DNA of 64,000 nucleotides from Lysobacteraceae bacterium NML93-0399 (GTDB taxonomy: Bacteria; Pseudomonadota; Gammaproteobacteria; Xanthomonadales; Xanthomonadaceae). Made by a program: the position numbers and the translations under genes. Every line of letters starts with the position of its first letter. The stretch's first letter is position 1. Under the pieces are notes generated by a model. It was given only the letters and a program-made list of their open reading frames with translations. It did not search any database and was not told where the DNA came from. Below, in pieces: positions 49,973-60,467 of the stretch. Location of the stretch: assembly GCA_002307375.1 (NCBI GenBank), contig NTJI01000003.1, positions 186,001-250,000 on the forward strand. The letters are read 5' to 3'.

Positions 49973-52222
49973 TCAGAAGTTGTAGCGCACCGACACGTAC
50001 CAGTTGCGCGGCCAGCCGTAATACGCGGTCTGGATGTTGGCGACGCTGGCGAACTCCTGTCCCTCGACCTTGTACGTGCGATCGGTCAGGTTGCGCACAC
50101 CGGCGCGCACCTGCCAGGTGTACTGCGGCGAATCCCAGACGCCGTAGGCGCCGACCAGCGTGTACGCGTCCTGGCTGAGGGCGTCGCGATTGTCGACCGA
50201 CAGCCAGGTGTCGCTGCGGTAGGACACGTCGCCGCCGACGCTGACCATGCCGCCATTGGCGAGCGGAAAGCCATGCTGCAGGGCGATGCGCGCGGTCCAC
50301 TCGGGCGAGAACGGCACGTGGTCGTGGTTGACGTTGGGGTCGAAGCCCGGATACGCGGGATCGAGACGGAAATCGTCGAAGCGCTTGTACTGCGCGTCCA
50401 GATAGCCCAGCTGGCCGCTCAGCGTGGTGGTCTCGCCGAGCAGCGCCGTGCCTTCGAATTCGATGCCCTTGATCTCGAGTTCGGCGGCGTTGAGCACCGG
50501 GAAGGTGCCCACGTCCTGCGACACGCGTGCCTGGAAATCCTTGTACTCGCTCCAGAACGCGGCAACGCTGCCGCGCAGGCGGTTGTCGGACGAGCTGCCT
50601 TTCATGCCGAGTTCGTAGGTCCAGACGAACTCCGGATCGAAGTCCGGCGCTGCCGCGTCGGCGGCGCTGTTCGCACGTCCGTTGAAGCCGCCGGACTTGA
50701 AGCCACGGTTCGCCGACACGTAGCCCATCAGATTGTCGGAGAACGCCTTCTGCAGGCTCACCGAAGGCGTCCACGCTGTCCAGCTCTTCTTCGCGCTGAA
50801 GGCGACGGTCTCGTCGAGGCCCGGCAGCCCCCAGAACGTGCTGGTGCTGCGGTCGTATGCCTTGGTATCGCGCGTCCAGCGCAGGCCGGCGGCCAGCGTC
50901 CAGGTCGGCACGAACTCCCAGTTCGCGTGCGCGAATGCGGCGATGCTTTCGGTGGTCAGATCATCGTCGATGGTGCGCAGGAAGGAGATCGGTGTGCCGG
51001 CGGCGGCGAACAGGTCGTCCGCGTAGGCCTCCTGGTAAGACGGCACGTTTTCCTTCATGTAGTACACGCCAAACGTCGACTGCAGGTTGCGGCCGTTGTC
51101 GAGCTGCAGCTGGAACTCCTGGCTGACCTGGTCCTGGTCCAGCGCGACCAGCACGTCGCCGAGTTCGAACTCGGACGCGTCGATGTCGATGAACGAGCTG
51201 GTTTCCAGCTGGCGATACGAGGTGATGCTCTTGAACAGCGCGGCGTCGCTGAGTTCCCATTCGGCGGCCAGCGAGATGCCCGAATGTTTCAGTTCCTGGC
51301 CCTGGTCGGGCCGGAACGAGGTGCGCGCGGTGAAGTCGAATTCGCCTTCCGGTGCAGGCAGCAGCACGACCGTGCCCAGAACCAGATCGGTCTGGCGCAG
51401 CGGTGCAGTGGGTCGGCCGAGCGAGAGCGAGGCGTCCTGCCTGGTGTGGTCGATCGACAGCGTCGCGCGGAATTCGTCGGTCGGCTGGAACGCGACCTTG
51501 GCGCGGATCGCACGGGTGTCGTCGTCGTTGTAGTCCCGGCCGCTGATGCGGTCCTCGATGAAGCCGTCGTGGGTGAGCCAGGCGCCGGCAACGCTCGCTG
51601 CGACGGTGTCGCTGAGCTGACCGGACACGTAGAAGCGCCCCTCCGCGCGGCCGTGGTTGCCGCCGGTCAATTCGACCGCGCCGCCGGTGTCGTCGAAGGG
51701 ATTCTTGGTCGTGACCTTGATCGCGCCGCCGGTCGAGTTCTTGCCGTACAGCGTGCCCTGCGGGCCGCGCAGCACTTCGACCTGCTGCACGTCGAACAGC
51801 GAGAACAGCGCACCGTTGATGCGCGAGTAATAGACGTCGTCGACGTACAGACCCACGCCCGGATCGAAGGTCTGCAGGGCGTCGGGCTGGCCGATGCCAC
51901 GGATGAAGGCGTTGACGCTGTTGGCCGAGCCGCGGCCCTGGACGATGTTGAGGTTGGGCACCGCGCCCTGCAGGCCGTCGATGTTGTTGGCCTGCAGGTC
52001 CTTGAGCTGTTCCTCGCCGAAGGCGCTGACCGCGACGGGCACGTCCTGGATCGATTCGCTGCGGCGGCGCGCGGTCACGGTGATCGAGTCGAGCGTGGTC
52101 GCCTCGCTCGCCGGCGTGACGCCGGCCTGCGCCTGCGTCGACTGTGCATGGGCGGCGGTCATCGCCAGCCCCAGTCCGACGGCCAGCCCCAGCGCGCTGT
52201 AGCGGATCGTGTTGCGCTTCAT
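49973..52222 (-). CDS. TonB-dependent outer membrane receptor
   Basis: A 749-residue outer-membrane receptor. It has a signal peptide (cleavage after AAHA), a TonB box-like LDSITVTARRR, and the plug domain with PVAVSAFGEEQLKDLQANN and VLRGPQGTLYGKNSTGGAI. A 22-strand barrel follows, ending in the required aromatic residue (YVSVRYNF). The overall sequence is of the type found for complex organic substrates rather than classical siderophore receptors, but no ligand can be named. The ATG has a GGAGGGG ribosome-binding site. It is divergent from the GntP permease, 169 bp away. Confidence 0.93.
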   Translation of the reverse strand: MKRNTIRYSALGLAVGLGLAMTAAHAQSTQAQAGVTPASEATTLDSITVTARRRSESIQDVPVAVSAFGEEQLKDLQANNIDGLQGAVPNLNIVQGRGSANSVNAFIRGIGQPDALQTFDPGVGLYVDDVYYSRINGALFSLFDVQQVEVLRGPQGTLYGKNSTGGAIKVTTKNPFDDTGGAVELTGGNHGRAEGRFYVSGQLSDTVAASVAGAWLTHDGFIEDRISGRDYNDDDTRAIRAKVAFQPTDEFRATLSIDHTRQDASLSLGRPTAPLRQTDLVLGTVVLLPAPEGEFDFTARTSFRPDQGQELKHSGISLAAEWELSDAALFKSITSYRQLETSSFIDIDASEFELGDVLVALDQDQVSQEFQLQLDNGRNLQSTFGVYYMKENVPSYQEAYADDLFAAAGTPISFLRTIDDDLTTESIAAFAHANWEFVPTWTLAAGLRWTRDTKAYDRSTSTFWGLPGLDETVAFSAKKSWTAWTPSVSLQKAFSDNLMGYVSANRGFKSGGFNGRANSAADAAAPDFDPEFVWTYELGMKGSSSDNRLRGSVAAFWSEYKDFQARVSQDVGTFPVLNAAELEIKGIEFEGTALLGETTTLSGQLGYLDAQYKRFDDFRLDPAYPGFDPNVNHDHVPFSPEWTARIALQHGFPLANGGMVSVGGDVSYRSDTWLSVDNRDALSQDAYTLVGAYGVWDSPQYTWQVRAGVRNLTDRTYKVEGQEFASVANIQTAYYGWPRNWYVSVRYNF

Positions 52223-52391
52223 GTGTCCCCTCCCACGGGTCGCAAAGTCGTGCGGCACGGTGCCGCCCGATCGCAAGAGTAGGGAGTGCCGTCGCGCGGC
52301 GGCATCGTACCTTCGGACAATGGCCGCATTCCGGTGCGCTGCCGACACTGCCCACCGTCCGGCCGTGCGGCCGCCGCAATCGTGGAACCCG

Positions 52392-53789
52392 ATGGACTTT
52401 CTGATCGTACTGGGCGCGCTGGTGTTCCTGATGGTGGTCGCCTACCGCGGCTACAGCGTGATCCTGTTCGCGCCGATCGCGGCGATGGGCGCAGTGCTGC
52501 TGATCGATCCAAGTCTGGTCGCACCGATGTTCACCGGTCTGTTCATGGACAAGATGGTGGGCTTTCTGAAGCTCTACTTCCCGGTGTTCCTGCTCGGCGC
52601 GGTATTCGGCAAGCTGATCGAGATCTCGGGTTTTTCCAAGTCGATCGTCGCGGCGACGATCCGCCTGTTCGGGCCGAAGCAGGCGTTGATGTCGATCGTC
52701 GTGGTCTGCGCCTTGCTCACCTACGGCGGCGTGTCATTGTTCGTCGTGGTGTTTGCGGTGTATCCGTTCGCTGCTGAACTCTTCCGCCAGAGCGACATTC
52801 CCAAGCGGCTCATTCCAGGCACGATTGCGCTGGGCGCGTTCACCTTCACCATGATGGCGCTGCCCGGCACGCCGCAGATCCAGAACATCATTCCCACTGC
52901 GTTCTTCGGCACCGACTCGTGGGCCGCACCGGTGCTCGGCACGATCGGCTCGGTGCTGATCTTCGCATTCGGCATGCTGTATCTCGAATGGCGACGCCGA
53001 CGCGCGGCGACCGCGGGCGAAGGCTACGGCACCGAATTGCGCAACGAGCCCGAGCCCTTCGAAGGCGGACGTCTTGTGCACCCGCTGGTTGCCCTGCTGC
53101 CGCTGCTGCTCGTGGGTGTGTCGAACAAACTGTTCACCGAGCTGATCCCGCGCATCTACGGCAGCACGCACAGCTTCGCGTCGTCTTCGATGCCAGGCGC
53201 CGCCCCCGTCGTGCAGCAGGTCTCGCAGGTGGCGGCGATCTGGGCCGTGCAGGGCGCTTTGCTGGTGGGCATTCTCACCGTGTTGTGCCTGGCCTGGGCC
53301 CCGGTGCGGGCGAAGTTTGCCGAAGGCACGAAGACCGCCGTCGGCGGCGCGCTGCTGGCGTCGATGAATACCGCATCGGAATACGGCTTCGGCGCAGTGA
53401 TCGCTGCCCTGCCCGGCTTTCTGCTGGTCGCCAACAGCCTCAATGCCATCCCCGATCCGCTGGTCAACGAAGCGGTGACGGTCACCGCGCTGGCCGGCAT
53501 CACCGGCTCGGCCTCGGGCGGCATGAGCATCGCGCTGGCGGCAATGTCCGACAGCTTCATCGCCAACGCGCAGGCGGCGGGCATTCCAATGGACGTGCTG
53601 CACCGCGTGGCGGCGATGGCGTCGGGCGGCATGGATACGCTGCCGCACAACGGCGCGGTGATCACCCTGCTCGCGGTGACCGGCCTGTCCCACCGCCAGT
53701 CCTACAAGGACATCTTCGCGATCACCCTGATCAGCACTGCCGCGGTGTTTGCGGTGATCGCGCTGTATTACCTCACCGGTTGGGTCTGA
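52392..53789 (+). CDS. GntP family permease
   Basis: A 465-residue permease with about 12-14 helices. It begins DFLIVLGALVFLMVVAYRG and contains YGGVSLFVVVFAVYP, ALPGTPQIQNIIPT, NTASEYGFGAVIAALPGF, and SGGMDTLPHNGAVITLL, all typical of the family. GntP members import gluconate, hydroxybutyrate or other hydroxy acids with protons. The divergent TonB receptor may supply the same substrate across the outer membrane; that is an inference. Confidence 0.85.
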   Translation: MDFLIVLGALVFLMVVAYRGYSVILFAPIAAMGAVLLIDPSLVAPMFTGLFMDKMVGFLKLYFPVFLLGAVFGKLIEISGFSKSIVAATIRLFGPKQALMSIVVVCALLTYGGVSLFVVVFAVYPFAAELFRQSDIPKRLIPGTIALGAFTFTMMALPGTPQIQNIIPTAFFGTDSWAAPVLGTIGSVLIFAFGMLYLEWRRRRAATAGEGYGTELRNEPEPFEGGRLVHPLVALLPLLLVGVSNKLFTELIPRIYGSTHSFASSSMPGAAPVVQQVSQVAAIWAVQGALLVGILTVLCLAWAPVRAKFAEGTKTAVGGALLASMNTASEYGFGAVIAALPGFLLVANSLNAIPDPLVNEAVTVTALAGITGSASGGMSIALAAMSDSFIANAQAAGIPMDVLHRVAAMASGGMDTLPHNGAVITLLAVTGLSHRQSYKDIFAITLISTAAVFAVIALYYLTGWV

Positions 53790-53790
53790 G

Positions 53791-53817
53791 CCGACCCGCC
53801 GGCTCAGCCGGCGTCGG
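53791..53817. terminator. Hairpin between converging GntP and dapE genes
   Basis: CGCCGGC / GCCGGCG around a TCA loop, extended by CCGA / TCGG with a bulge. The dapE stop codon lies inside it. It could serve both converging genes, but no U-tract is seen. Confidence 0.4.
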
Positions 53818-54940
53818 GCAGCAGGCGTGCGATCAGCGCGCCGTAGACATCCGGCAACGCTTCGAGATCGGCAACGCGGACGTGCTCGTCGACCTGGTGG
53901 ATGCTGGCGTTGACCGGACCGATTTCGATGCACTGCGCGCCTAGCGGCGCGATGAAGCGCGCATCCGATGTGCCGCCGCCGGTGCTCTCTTCCGGAGGGC
54001 GCCCCAGATGCGCGGCCAGCACCTCGCGCGCGGCGCTGCGCAACGGACCTTCGGGCGTATAGAACGGTTCGCCGCTGCGGTGCCAGTCGAGCGCGTAATC
54101 CAGACCGTGCCCGTCGAGGATCGCGGCGACCGCTGCCTCCAGCTTCGGCGCGTCCCAGTGCGGCGTGTAGCGCAGGTTGAACTGCACTGTCGCGGTGCCC
54201 GGGATGACATTGGTCGCGCCGGTACCGGACTCGATGTTGCTGATCTGCAGGCTGGTCGGCGGAAAGGATTCGTAGCCTGCGTCCCAGCGGCGCGCCACGA
54301 GTTCGGCCAAGGCCGGCGCGACGTCGTGGATCGGGTTGCGGGCCTTGTCCGGGTAGGCGACATGGCCTTGCACGCCGCGCACGGTGAGCGTCGCCGACAG
54401 GCTCCCGCGCCGGCCGACACGCAGCAGGTCGCCGAGTTCGGCGGTCGATGAGGGTTCGCCGGTGATGCACCAGTCGATACGCGTGCCGCGCTCGGCGAAC
54501 GTACGCGCGACGCGGCGCACGCCGTCGATCGCCGCGCCTTCCTCGTCCGAGGTCAACAGCAGCGCGAGCGTGCCGGTGTGGTGCGGATGCGCGGCGACGA
54601 ACTGCTCGGCCGCGACGACGAACGCCGCGACACCGCTCTTCATGTCGGCCGCGCCGCGACCGTAGAGCAGGCCGTCGCGGATCTCGGGCACGAACGGATC
54701 GGAGGTCCAGTTCTCGACCGGACCGCTCGGCACCACGTCGGTATGGCCGAGCAGCACCAGCACCGGCGCGCCCTGCCCGTGCGTGGCCCAGAGATTGTCG
54801 ACCTCGCCAAAGCGCAGCGATTCGAGCGCGAAACCCGCCGCCTGCAGGCGCTCTGCGATCAGCGTCTGGCAGCCGGCATCGTCGGGCGTGACCGATTTGC
54901 GGGCGATCAGTTCACGGGTGAGATCGAGGACGTCGGACAT
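53804..54940 (-). CDS. dapE: Succinyl-diaminopimelate desuccinylase DapE
   Basis: Releases succinate from N-succinyl-LL-diaminopimelate in lysine and peptidoglycan synthesis. The 378-residue M20 enzyme shows zinc ligands in LLGHTDVVP and [10 protein letters not shown], the catalytic Glu pair in [25 protein letters not shown] in the dimerisation domain, and the final His in [10 protein letters not shown]. It is last in a run with dapD upstream; a REP palindrome at 54980-55033 lies between it and the ArsC-like gene. Confidence 0.96.
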   Translation of the reverse strand: MSDVLDLTRELIARKSVTPDDAGCQTLIAERLQAAGFALESLRFGEVDNLWATHGQGAPVLVLLGHTDVVPSGPVENWTSDPFVPEIRDGLLYGRGAADMKSGVAAFVVAAEQFVAAHPHHTGTLALLLTSDEEGAAIDGVRRVARTFAERGTRIDWCITGEPSSTAELGDLLRVGRRGSLSATLTVRGVQGHVAYPDKARNPIHDVAPALAELVARRWDAGYESFPPTSLQISNIESGTGATNVIPGTATVQFNLRYTPHWDAPKLEAAVAAILDGHGLDYALDWHRSGEPFYTPEGPLRSAAREVLAAHLGRPPEESTGGGTSDARFIAPLGAQCIEIGPVNASIHQVDEHVRVADLEALPDVYGALIARLLPDAG

Positions 54941-54979
54941 GGGATGGCGACTCCAGGCGGCACGGAAAATTTCTAAACT

Positions 54980-55033
54980 CTGTAGGAGCGCGCTTGCGCG
55001 CGATGTGGCTGTACCCGGGGCGCGCTCCTGCAG
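54980..55033. repeat. GTAG-type REP palindrome (copy 3)
   Basis: CTGTAGGAGCGCGCTTGCGC at the left, and GCGCGCTCCTGCAG at the right, around TGTACCCGG. It is shorter than the copies at 11588 and 11796 but has the same head. It lies in the 117-bp gap between dapE and the ArsC-like gene. Confidence 0.7.
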
Positions 55034-55057
55034 GGCGTTGCAGCGCGAACATGCGCA

Positions 55058-55417
55058 TCAATCCAGGCCGAAGCGCTTCTTGAAACCGTTGTCGCTGAAG
55101 CCCTGCGAGATCTCGCCGTCGTCGGTCACCACCAGCGGACGCCGGATCAGCTGCGGATACTCGCGCAGCAGCAGCTTCCACTCCGCATCGCTGGCTGCGG
55201 CCTTGCGGTTGTCGGGCAGCTGGCGCCAGGTCGTCGAGGACTTGTTGACCATCGCCTCGAAGCCACCGAGCTTGCCGGCCCACTCGACCAGCGTTTCGGG
55301 CGCGGGCTTGTGTTCGCGATAGTCGACAAACGTGTGGGCGACCTCGAAGCGGTCCAGCCACTTCAAAGCCTTCTTGCAGGTGTCGCAGTTCTTCAGGCCG
55401 TAGACGGTGGCAGTCAT
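55058..55417 (-). CDS. ArsC/Spx-family reductase (YffB-like)
   Basis: A 119-residue thioredoxin-fold protein with the N-terminal motif YGLKNCDTCKKALKWL and the RRPLVV turn of the ArsC family. E. coli YffB, which also sits beside dapE, is the closest known type; it binds glutathione and does not reduce arsenate efficiently. It lies 5 bp after dapD in the same operon. Confidence 0.88.
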   Translation of the reverse strand: MTATVYGLKNCDTCKKALKWLDRFEVAHTFVDYREHKPAPETLVEWAGKLGGFEAMVNKSSTTWRQLPDNRKAAASDAEWKLLLREYPQLIRRPLVVTDDGEISQGFSDNGFKKRFGLD

Positions 55418-55422
55418 GACGC

Positions 55423-56256
55423 TCAGTCCGCCAGGCCGCGCAGCAGGTCGTTGACGCTGGTCTTGCTGCGCGTCTTCTCGTCGACCTGCTTGACGATCAC
55501 CGCGCAGTACAGCGAGTGCGACCCGTCCTGGGCCGGCAACTGGCCCGACACCACCACGCTGCCCGGCGGCACATAGCCGTAGCTGATCTCGCCGGTCGCG
55601 CGGTTGTAGATGCGCGTCGACTGGCCGAGGAACACGCCCATGCCGATCACGCTGTGATGGCCGACCACGACGCCCTCGACCACTTCCGAGCGTGCGCCGA
55701 TGAAGCAGTGGTCCTCGATGATCGTGGGGCTGGCCTGCAGCGGTTCGAGCACACCGCCGATGCCGGCACCGCCCGACAGATGCACGTGCTTGCCGATCTG
55801 GGCGCAGGAACCGACCGTGGCCCAGGTGTCGACCATCGTGCCTTCGCCCACGTACGCGCCGATGTTGACGAAGCTCGGCATCAGCACGACATCACGGCCG
55901 AAATACGTGCCGCGGCGCACGGCCGCGCCAGGCACCACGCGCACACCGGCGGCCTTGAACTTCGCAGCGTCGTAACCGGCGAACCGGGCCTCGACCTTGT
56001 CCCAGAACGGCGCCGGCTGCGCGTCGACCACGGCCATGTCGTTGGTGCGGAAGTACAGCAGCACCGCTTTCTTCAGCCACTCGTTGACCTGCCAGCCCCC
56101 GTTGCCGTCCGGCTGGGCAACGCGCAGATCGCCCGATTCCAGTCCGGTCATCGCCTGCTCGACCGCCGGTCTGACGACATCGCCGATCTCGGCCGCGCTC
56201 AGCTCGGCACGACGCTCGAACGCGTCTTCGATGGTGGTCTGCAGGGCCTGGGTCAT
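55423..56256 (-). CDS. dapD: Tetrahydrodipicolinate N-succinyltransferase DapD
   Basis: Transfers succinyl from succinyl-CoA to tetrahydrodipicolinate in lysine synthesis. The 277-residue protein has an N-terminal helical domain and a left-handed beta-helix of hexapeptide repeats (about residues 110-240), with the motifs [28 protein letters not shown] and [12 protein letters not shown]. It lies 27 bp after glnD in the map-glnD-dapD-arsC-like run. Confidence 0.96.
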   Translation of the reverse strand: MTQALQTTIEDAFERRAELSAAEIGDVVRPAVEQAMTGLESGDLRVAQPDGNGGWQVNEWLKKAVLLYFRTNDMAVVDAQPAPFWDKVEARFAGYDAAKFKAAGVRVVPGAAVRRGTYFGRDVVLMPSFVNIGAYVGEGTMVDTWATVGSCAQIGKHVHLSGGAGIGGVLEPLQASPTIIEDHCFIGARSEVVEGVVVGHHSVIGMGVFLGQSTRIYNRATGEISYGYVPPGSVVVSGQLPAQDGSHSLYCAVIVKQVDEKTRSKTSVNDLLRGLAD

Positions 56257-56283
56257 GACGGAACTTCGCGCGAAAAAGGGGCG

Positions 56284-58899
56284 CTATCGTGCCATGTCGC
56301 CGTCGATCGAGGCGAGCAAGGCCGCGCGCAGATCCGCCTGCGCGCTGTCGTCCAACGGCCGCCCATCGGCGTCACTGAGCCGGAACACGTCCTCCACGCG
56401 TTCGCCGAACGTGGCCACGCGCGCGTCGTGCACGCGCACGTCGTGTGCGCGCAGCACGTGGGCGACATCGGCCAGCAGCCCCGGACGGTCGGTGCAGACC
56501 AGGCTGAAGACGGTGCGGCGCCCACTGGCAGAGGTGCTGAACTCGATGCGCGGCGGCACGCGGAAGTGGCGCAGGTGACGCGGCTGCGTGCGCCGCGCAG
56601 GCAGCAGATCCAGCGTGCCTTCGAGCACCGTCGCCAGCTTGCGTTCGACGGCGGGCAGTTCGATCTGCTGGCGCGGATCGGCGGGCAGCACCTGGAAGAC
56701 GTCGAAGATCGTCCCGCCCGGGCCGTCCAGCGCGCGGGCCTGCTGGATCACCAGACCCAGCCGGTCGAGGGTGATGACGATGGCCGAGAACAGGCCGTCG
56801 CGGTCGGGCGAATGTACGAACACTTCCAGCGCCTGCGCGCCCGCGGCAAGCCGGCGCACGCGCACGACCACATCGCCGTCGACGGTGTCGCGCAGGCCCA
56901 GTGCCTGCCAGACCACCTGGTCGGCCCGTCCGCGCAGGAAGCTTTCCTGCGGAATGCGCGCGAACAGCGCGTCGGCTTCCGCATCGTCCACACCGTGCGC
57001 GGACAGCAATCCGCGCGCGCGATCGCGGGCTTCGGCGATGCGCTCGACGGCGGCGACCGGGTTTTCCAGCCCGCGCCGCAGCGCCAGCCGCGTCGCGCTG
57101 CGCAGGTCGGTCAGCAGCCGGTCCTTCCACGCGTTCCAGAGCTTGGGCGAGGTGCCGGCGATGTCGGCGCAGGTCAGCAGATAGAGGTAGTCGAGACGCT
57201 CGCGGTCGGCGACTTCGGTGGCGAACTTGTGGATGACGGCCGGGTCGGAGATGTCGAGCTTCTGCGCACTGGTCGACATCAGCAGGTGCCGGCGCACCAG
57301 CCATTCGACGAGCGCGGTATCGGTGTCGCCCAGGCCGTGGCCTTCGCAGAACTCGCGCGCGTCGATCGCGCCGAGTTCGGAGTGATCACCGCCGCGGCCC
57401 TTGGCGATGTCGTGGAACAGGCCGGCCAGCAACAGCAGTTCGGGCTTGCGCAGTTGCGGCCAGACTTCGTGCGCACTGGAGAAACGCTCGTCCGGCGCTT
57501 CGGACGCGAAACTGGCGATGTTGCGCAAGACGGCAAGCGTGTGCTGGTCGACCGTGTAGACGTGGAACAGGTCGAACTGCATCCGTCCGGTGACGTTGGC
57601 GAACTCGGGAATCCACACGCCCAGCACGCCCAGGCGCGCCATGCGTTCGAGCGTGCGCACCGGAATCGGTCCGCGCAGCAGCCCGAGAAACTGTTCGCGC
57701 AGATCCTTCGATGCGTTGCGCCATGACGGCAGCGCATGCAGCGATTCGGCCAGCGCGCGTGCGGTCTGCGAATGCAGGCCACGCAGTTCCTGGTGATCGG
57801 CCCACATCGCGAACAGGTCGAACACGCGGCCGATGTCGCCGCCCGGCCACACGTCGTCGCGCGCGACCAGATACCCGCGCTGGCTGCCGAATTCGGCATC
57901 GAGCGGCTGCAGCGTGCCCTCGCCTTCGATCTGTTCCTCGAAGCGCTGCAGCATGCGTTCGCTGATGCGCTGCACGACCGACGCGCTGCGGTAGAACTCC
58001 TGCATCATCTTTTCAACCAACGGGTTGTCGGCCTCTTCGACATGATGCAGGCGCGCGGCCAGCGCCTTCTGGTAATCGAAACGCAGACGTTCCTCGGCCT
58101 TGCCCGCGACCAGGTGCAGGCCGAAGCGCAACCGCGACAACGTGCGGCGCTCGCGCTCCAGCGTGGCGTGTTCGTCGACGCCCAGCTGCCCGAGCGCGAT
58201 CAGTTCCTCGGTGCCGTAGACACCCAGCACGCGCCGCGCCATCCAGCGCAGGTTGTGCACGTCGCGCAGCCCACCGGGGCCGTCCTTGATATTGGGTTCG
58301 AGGTTGTCGGCGGTGTCGCCGAATCGCGCGTGTCGCGTTTCGAGCTCGCGGCGCTTGGCGTGGAAGAAATCGTCCGCCGGCCAGACGCGGGTGTCGGCGA
58401 TCGCATCCATCAGTGCGCGCACCTCGCCGATGTTCGCCAGCAGCGGACGCGCTTCGAGCAGCGCGGTCAGCACGGTCACATCCTCGGCGGCGCGCGTGCA
58501 CTCCTCAAAGCTGCGCACCGCGTGGCCGACCGGCAGGCCGAAGTCCCACAGCAGTGCGAGCATGCGGCCCAACGCCTCGGCGTGCTCGGCCTGGGCCTCG
58601 GACGTGCCGATGACCAGCAGATCGATGTCCGAATGCGGGAAGAGTTCGCCACGTCCGTATCCACCGACGGCGAACAGCGCCAGCGGCGCATCACCGGGAA
58701 TGCTGCGCGCCCAGGCCTTGCGCACCCAGCCGTCCACCGCGTTCGCGCGCGCGGCCAGCAGGCGGTCGATGTGCTGGCCGGCGTCAAAACCCTGCGCCAG
58801 TCGCGCATCGTGGGCCGCAAGTGCGGCACGCGCTTCCGCCACCCATGCCGTGTCGCCGCAATCGGCGCCGGGGACCTGGGTGACGGTGCGCTCGCCCAC
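56284..58899 (-). CDS. glnD: Bifunctional uridylyltransferase/uridylyl-removing enzyme GlnD
   Basis: Nitrogen sensor that uridylylates and deuridylylates PII proteins in response to glutamine. The 871-residue protein has the nucleotidyltransferase motif GGYGRGELFPHSDIDLL near residue 80, the HD domain (LFHDIAKGRGGDHSELG) for the removing activity, and two C-terminal ACT domains (about 690-760 and 795-870). The start is a GTG one base after the map stop. The order map-glnD-dapD matches that of E. coli. Confidence 0.96.
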   Translation of the reverse strand: MGERTVTQVPGADCGDTAWVAEARAALAAHDARLAQGFDAGQHIDRLLAARANAVDGWVRKAWARSIPGDAPLALFAVGGYGRGELFPHSDIDLLVIGTSEAQAEHAEALGRMLALLWDFGLPVGHAVRSFEECTRAAEDVTVLTALLEARPLLANIGEVRALMDAIADTRVWPADDFFHAKRRELETRHARFGDTADNLEPNIKDGPGGLRDVHNLRWMARRVLGVYGTEELIALGQLGVDEHATLERERRTLSRLRFGLHLVAGKAEERLRFDYQKALAARLHHVEEADNPLVEKMMQEFYRSASVVQRISERMLQRFEEQIEGEGTLQPLDAEFGSQRGYLVARDDVWPGGDIGRVFDLFAMWADHQELRGLHSQTARALAESLHALPSWRNASKDLREQFLGLLRGPIPVRTLERMARLGVLGVWIPEFANVTGRMQFDLFHVYTVDQHTLAVLRNIASFASEAPDERFSSAHEVWPQLRKPELLLLAGLFHDIAKGRGGDHSELGAIDAREFCEGHGLGDTDTALVEWLVRRHLLMSTSAQKLDISDPAVIHKFATEVADRERLDYLYLLTCADIAGTSPKLWNAWKDRLLTDLRSATRLALRRGLENPVAAVERIAEARDRARGLLSAHGVDDAEADALFARIPQESFLRGRADQVVWQALGLRDTVDGDVVVRVRRLAAGAQALEVFVHSPDRDGLFSAIVITLDRLGLVIQQARALDGPGGTIFDVFQVLPADPRQQIELPAVERKLATVLEGTLDLLPARRTQPRHLRHFRVPPRIEFSTSASGRRTVFSLVCTDRPGLLADVAHVLRAHDVRVHDARVATFGERVEDVFRLSDADGRPLDDSAQADLRAALLASIDGDMAR

Positions 58900-58900
58900 G

Positions 58901-59683
58901 TCAGAGGAACGCGTCGTTGTCGTCGCCCGGGATACGGGTCAGCACGTCGACGCCGGTGGCGGTGACCGCAACCGTATGCTCCCACTGCGCCGAGAGCTTG
59001 CGGTCCTTGGTGACGACGGTCCAGCCGTCGGGCAGCACCTTGGTGAAGCGCGTGCCCTCGTTGATCATCGGCTCGATGGTGAAGGTCATGCCTTCCTTGA
59101 GCACCACGCCCGCGCCGGGCGTGCCGTAGTGCAACACCTGTGGCTCGTCGTGATAGACCTTGCCAATGCCGTGGCCGCAATACTCGCGCACCACGCTGAA
59201 GCGCTGGCTTTCGGCGTACTTCTGGATGGCATGGCCCACGTCGCCCAGCGTCGCGCCCGGTTTCACTTCACGGATGCCGCGCCACATCGCCTCGCGCGTC
59301 ACCTCCACCAGTCGACGCGCCATCACCGACGGCGTGCCGACGAAGTACATCCGGCTGGTGTCACCGTGCCAGCCGTCCTTGATGACGGTGACGTCGATAT
59401 TGATGATGTCGCCGTCCTTGAGCACCTTCGAATCGCTCGGGATGCCGTGACAGATGACGTTGTTGGCCGAGATGCACGTGGTCTTGGGATAGCCCTTGTA
59501 GCCGACGTTGGCCGGAATCGCGCCCTGTACGCGGACGATGTGGTCGTGGCAGATACGGTCCAGCTCGTCGGTCGTCACACCGGGCTTCACGTGCGGGGCA
59601 ACGATCTGCAGCACTTCGGCGGCCAGGCGGCCGGCGATGCGCATCTTTTCGATCTCTTCGGGCGTCTTGGTATGGATGCTCAT
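58901..59683 (-). CDS. map: Methionine aminopeptidase, type I
   Basis: Removes the initiator methionine from nascent proteins. The 260-residue enzyme has the metal ligands in NIDVTVIKDGWHGDTSRMY, the His in CGHGIGKVYHDEP, Glu in MTFTIEPMIN, and the final Glu in SAQWEHTVAVT. The ATG at 59683 starts MSIHTKTPEEIEKMR. Sequence 59684-59966, between map and the divergent pilus operon, holds control regions and no visible gene. Confidence 0.97.
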   Translation of the reverse strand: MSIHTKTPEEIEKMRIAGRLAAEVLQIVAPHVKPGVTTDELDRICHDHIVRVQGAIPANVGYKGYPKTTCISANNVICHGIPSDSKVLKDGDIINIDVTVIKDGWHGDTSRMYFVGTPSVMARRLVEVTREAMWRGIREVKPGATLGDVGHAIQKYAESQRFSVVREYCGHGIGKVYHDEPQVLHYGTPGAGVVLKEGMTFTIEPMINEGTRFTKVLPDGWTVVTKDRKLSAQWEHTVAVTATGVDVLTRIPGDDNDAFL

Positions 59684-59966
59684 CACGACATTATCGCCGA
59701 ATCGACATTCTCCGGCGATCCGGGCGGGCTGGAGTGGCCTCTGGCGGCTGGTTCGGCGCATTGGCGAACGCCCGAGCGCGTGGTCGCTGGGCCTTGAGAA
59801 TCGTCTGATATTCCCGGATGTACCGGCCGGTTTCACGGACCTGGCACGTCAGCGATTTCCACACTGGGTCCGCGGTCGAAGGGACCGCCCAGCGATCGGA
59901 CATCGCAGACCCACGGATTGCACAGCGCCTGCGCGCCGATCGCACGAACCCCCGTCGGAGACGCCC

Positions 59967-60467
59967 ATGCATCCGTTCCGCCTGTCCGCCTGCCTCGCCA
60001 TCGCCGCCGCTGCCAGCGCGGCCCTGCCCGCCGCTGCCCAATCCACCAGCGCGACGTTCCAGGTGCGCATGTCGATCAGCATCGTCTAAGCGTTCACCGC
60101 ACCCGCCGCCACCGATATCGACTTCGGCGATCAGCCTTCGACCGCGACCGATGTCGATGCCGATGGTGAGTTGACCGTGTCGTGCACGCCCGGCACGGCC
60201 TACCAGATCACGCTCGATGCCGGCCAGAACGCCGGCGCCGGCGGCATCACCGAGCGCAACATGAGCAACGGAACGGACCTGGTGCCCTACCAGCTCTACC
60301 GCGACCCGGGCCGCACCCTGGTCTGGGGGCTCACGCTCGATACCGACACCGTGGTCGGCACCGGCACCGGCGGCCCGCAGACGATTCCGGTGTACGGCCG
60401 CGTGCCGAGCGCCAATTTCCCGACCGGCAGTTACTTCGACGTCGTCACCGCCACGGTCGTCTATTGA
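59967..60467 (+). pseudogene. Spore coat U domain pilin (Csu-type), interrupted by a stop codon
   Basis: A good GGAG ribosome-binding site precedes ATG at 59967. A signal peptide follows (cleavage near AAAQS), then ATFQVRMSISIV and an in-frame TAA at 60087-60089. The same frame continues to 60467 with a typical SCPU domain: TDIDFG, LTVSCTPGTAYQITLD, LVPYQLYRDPGRTLVWG, and FDVVTATVVY. The first Cys of the domain, expected just after the stop, is replaced by Phe. The intact product would be a 166-residue subunit of the CsuA/B class. Its end overlaps the chaperone start by one base. Confidence 0.82.

Noticed and set aside
60171-60467. Separate short gene starting with TTG
   Set aside because: It is the continuation of the pilin frame after the in-frame stop and lacks a signal peptide.
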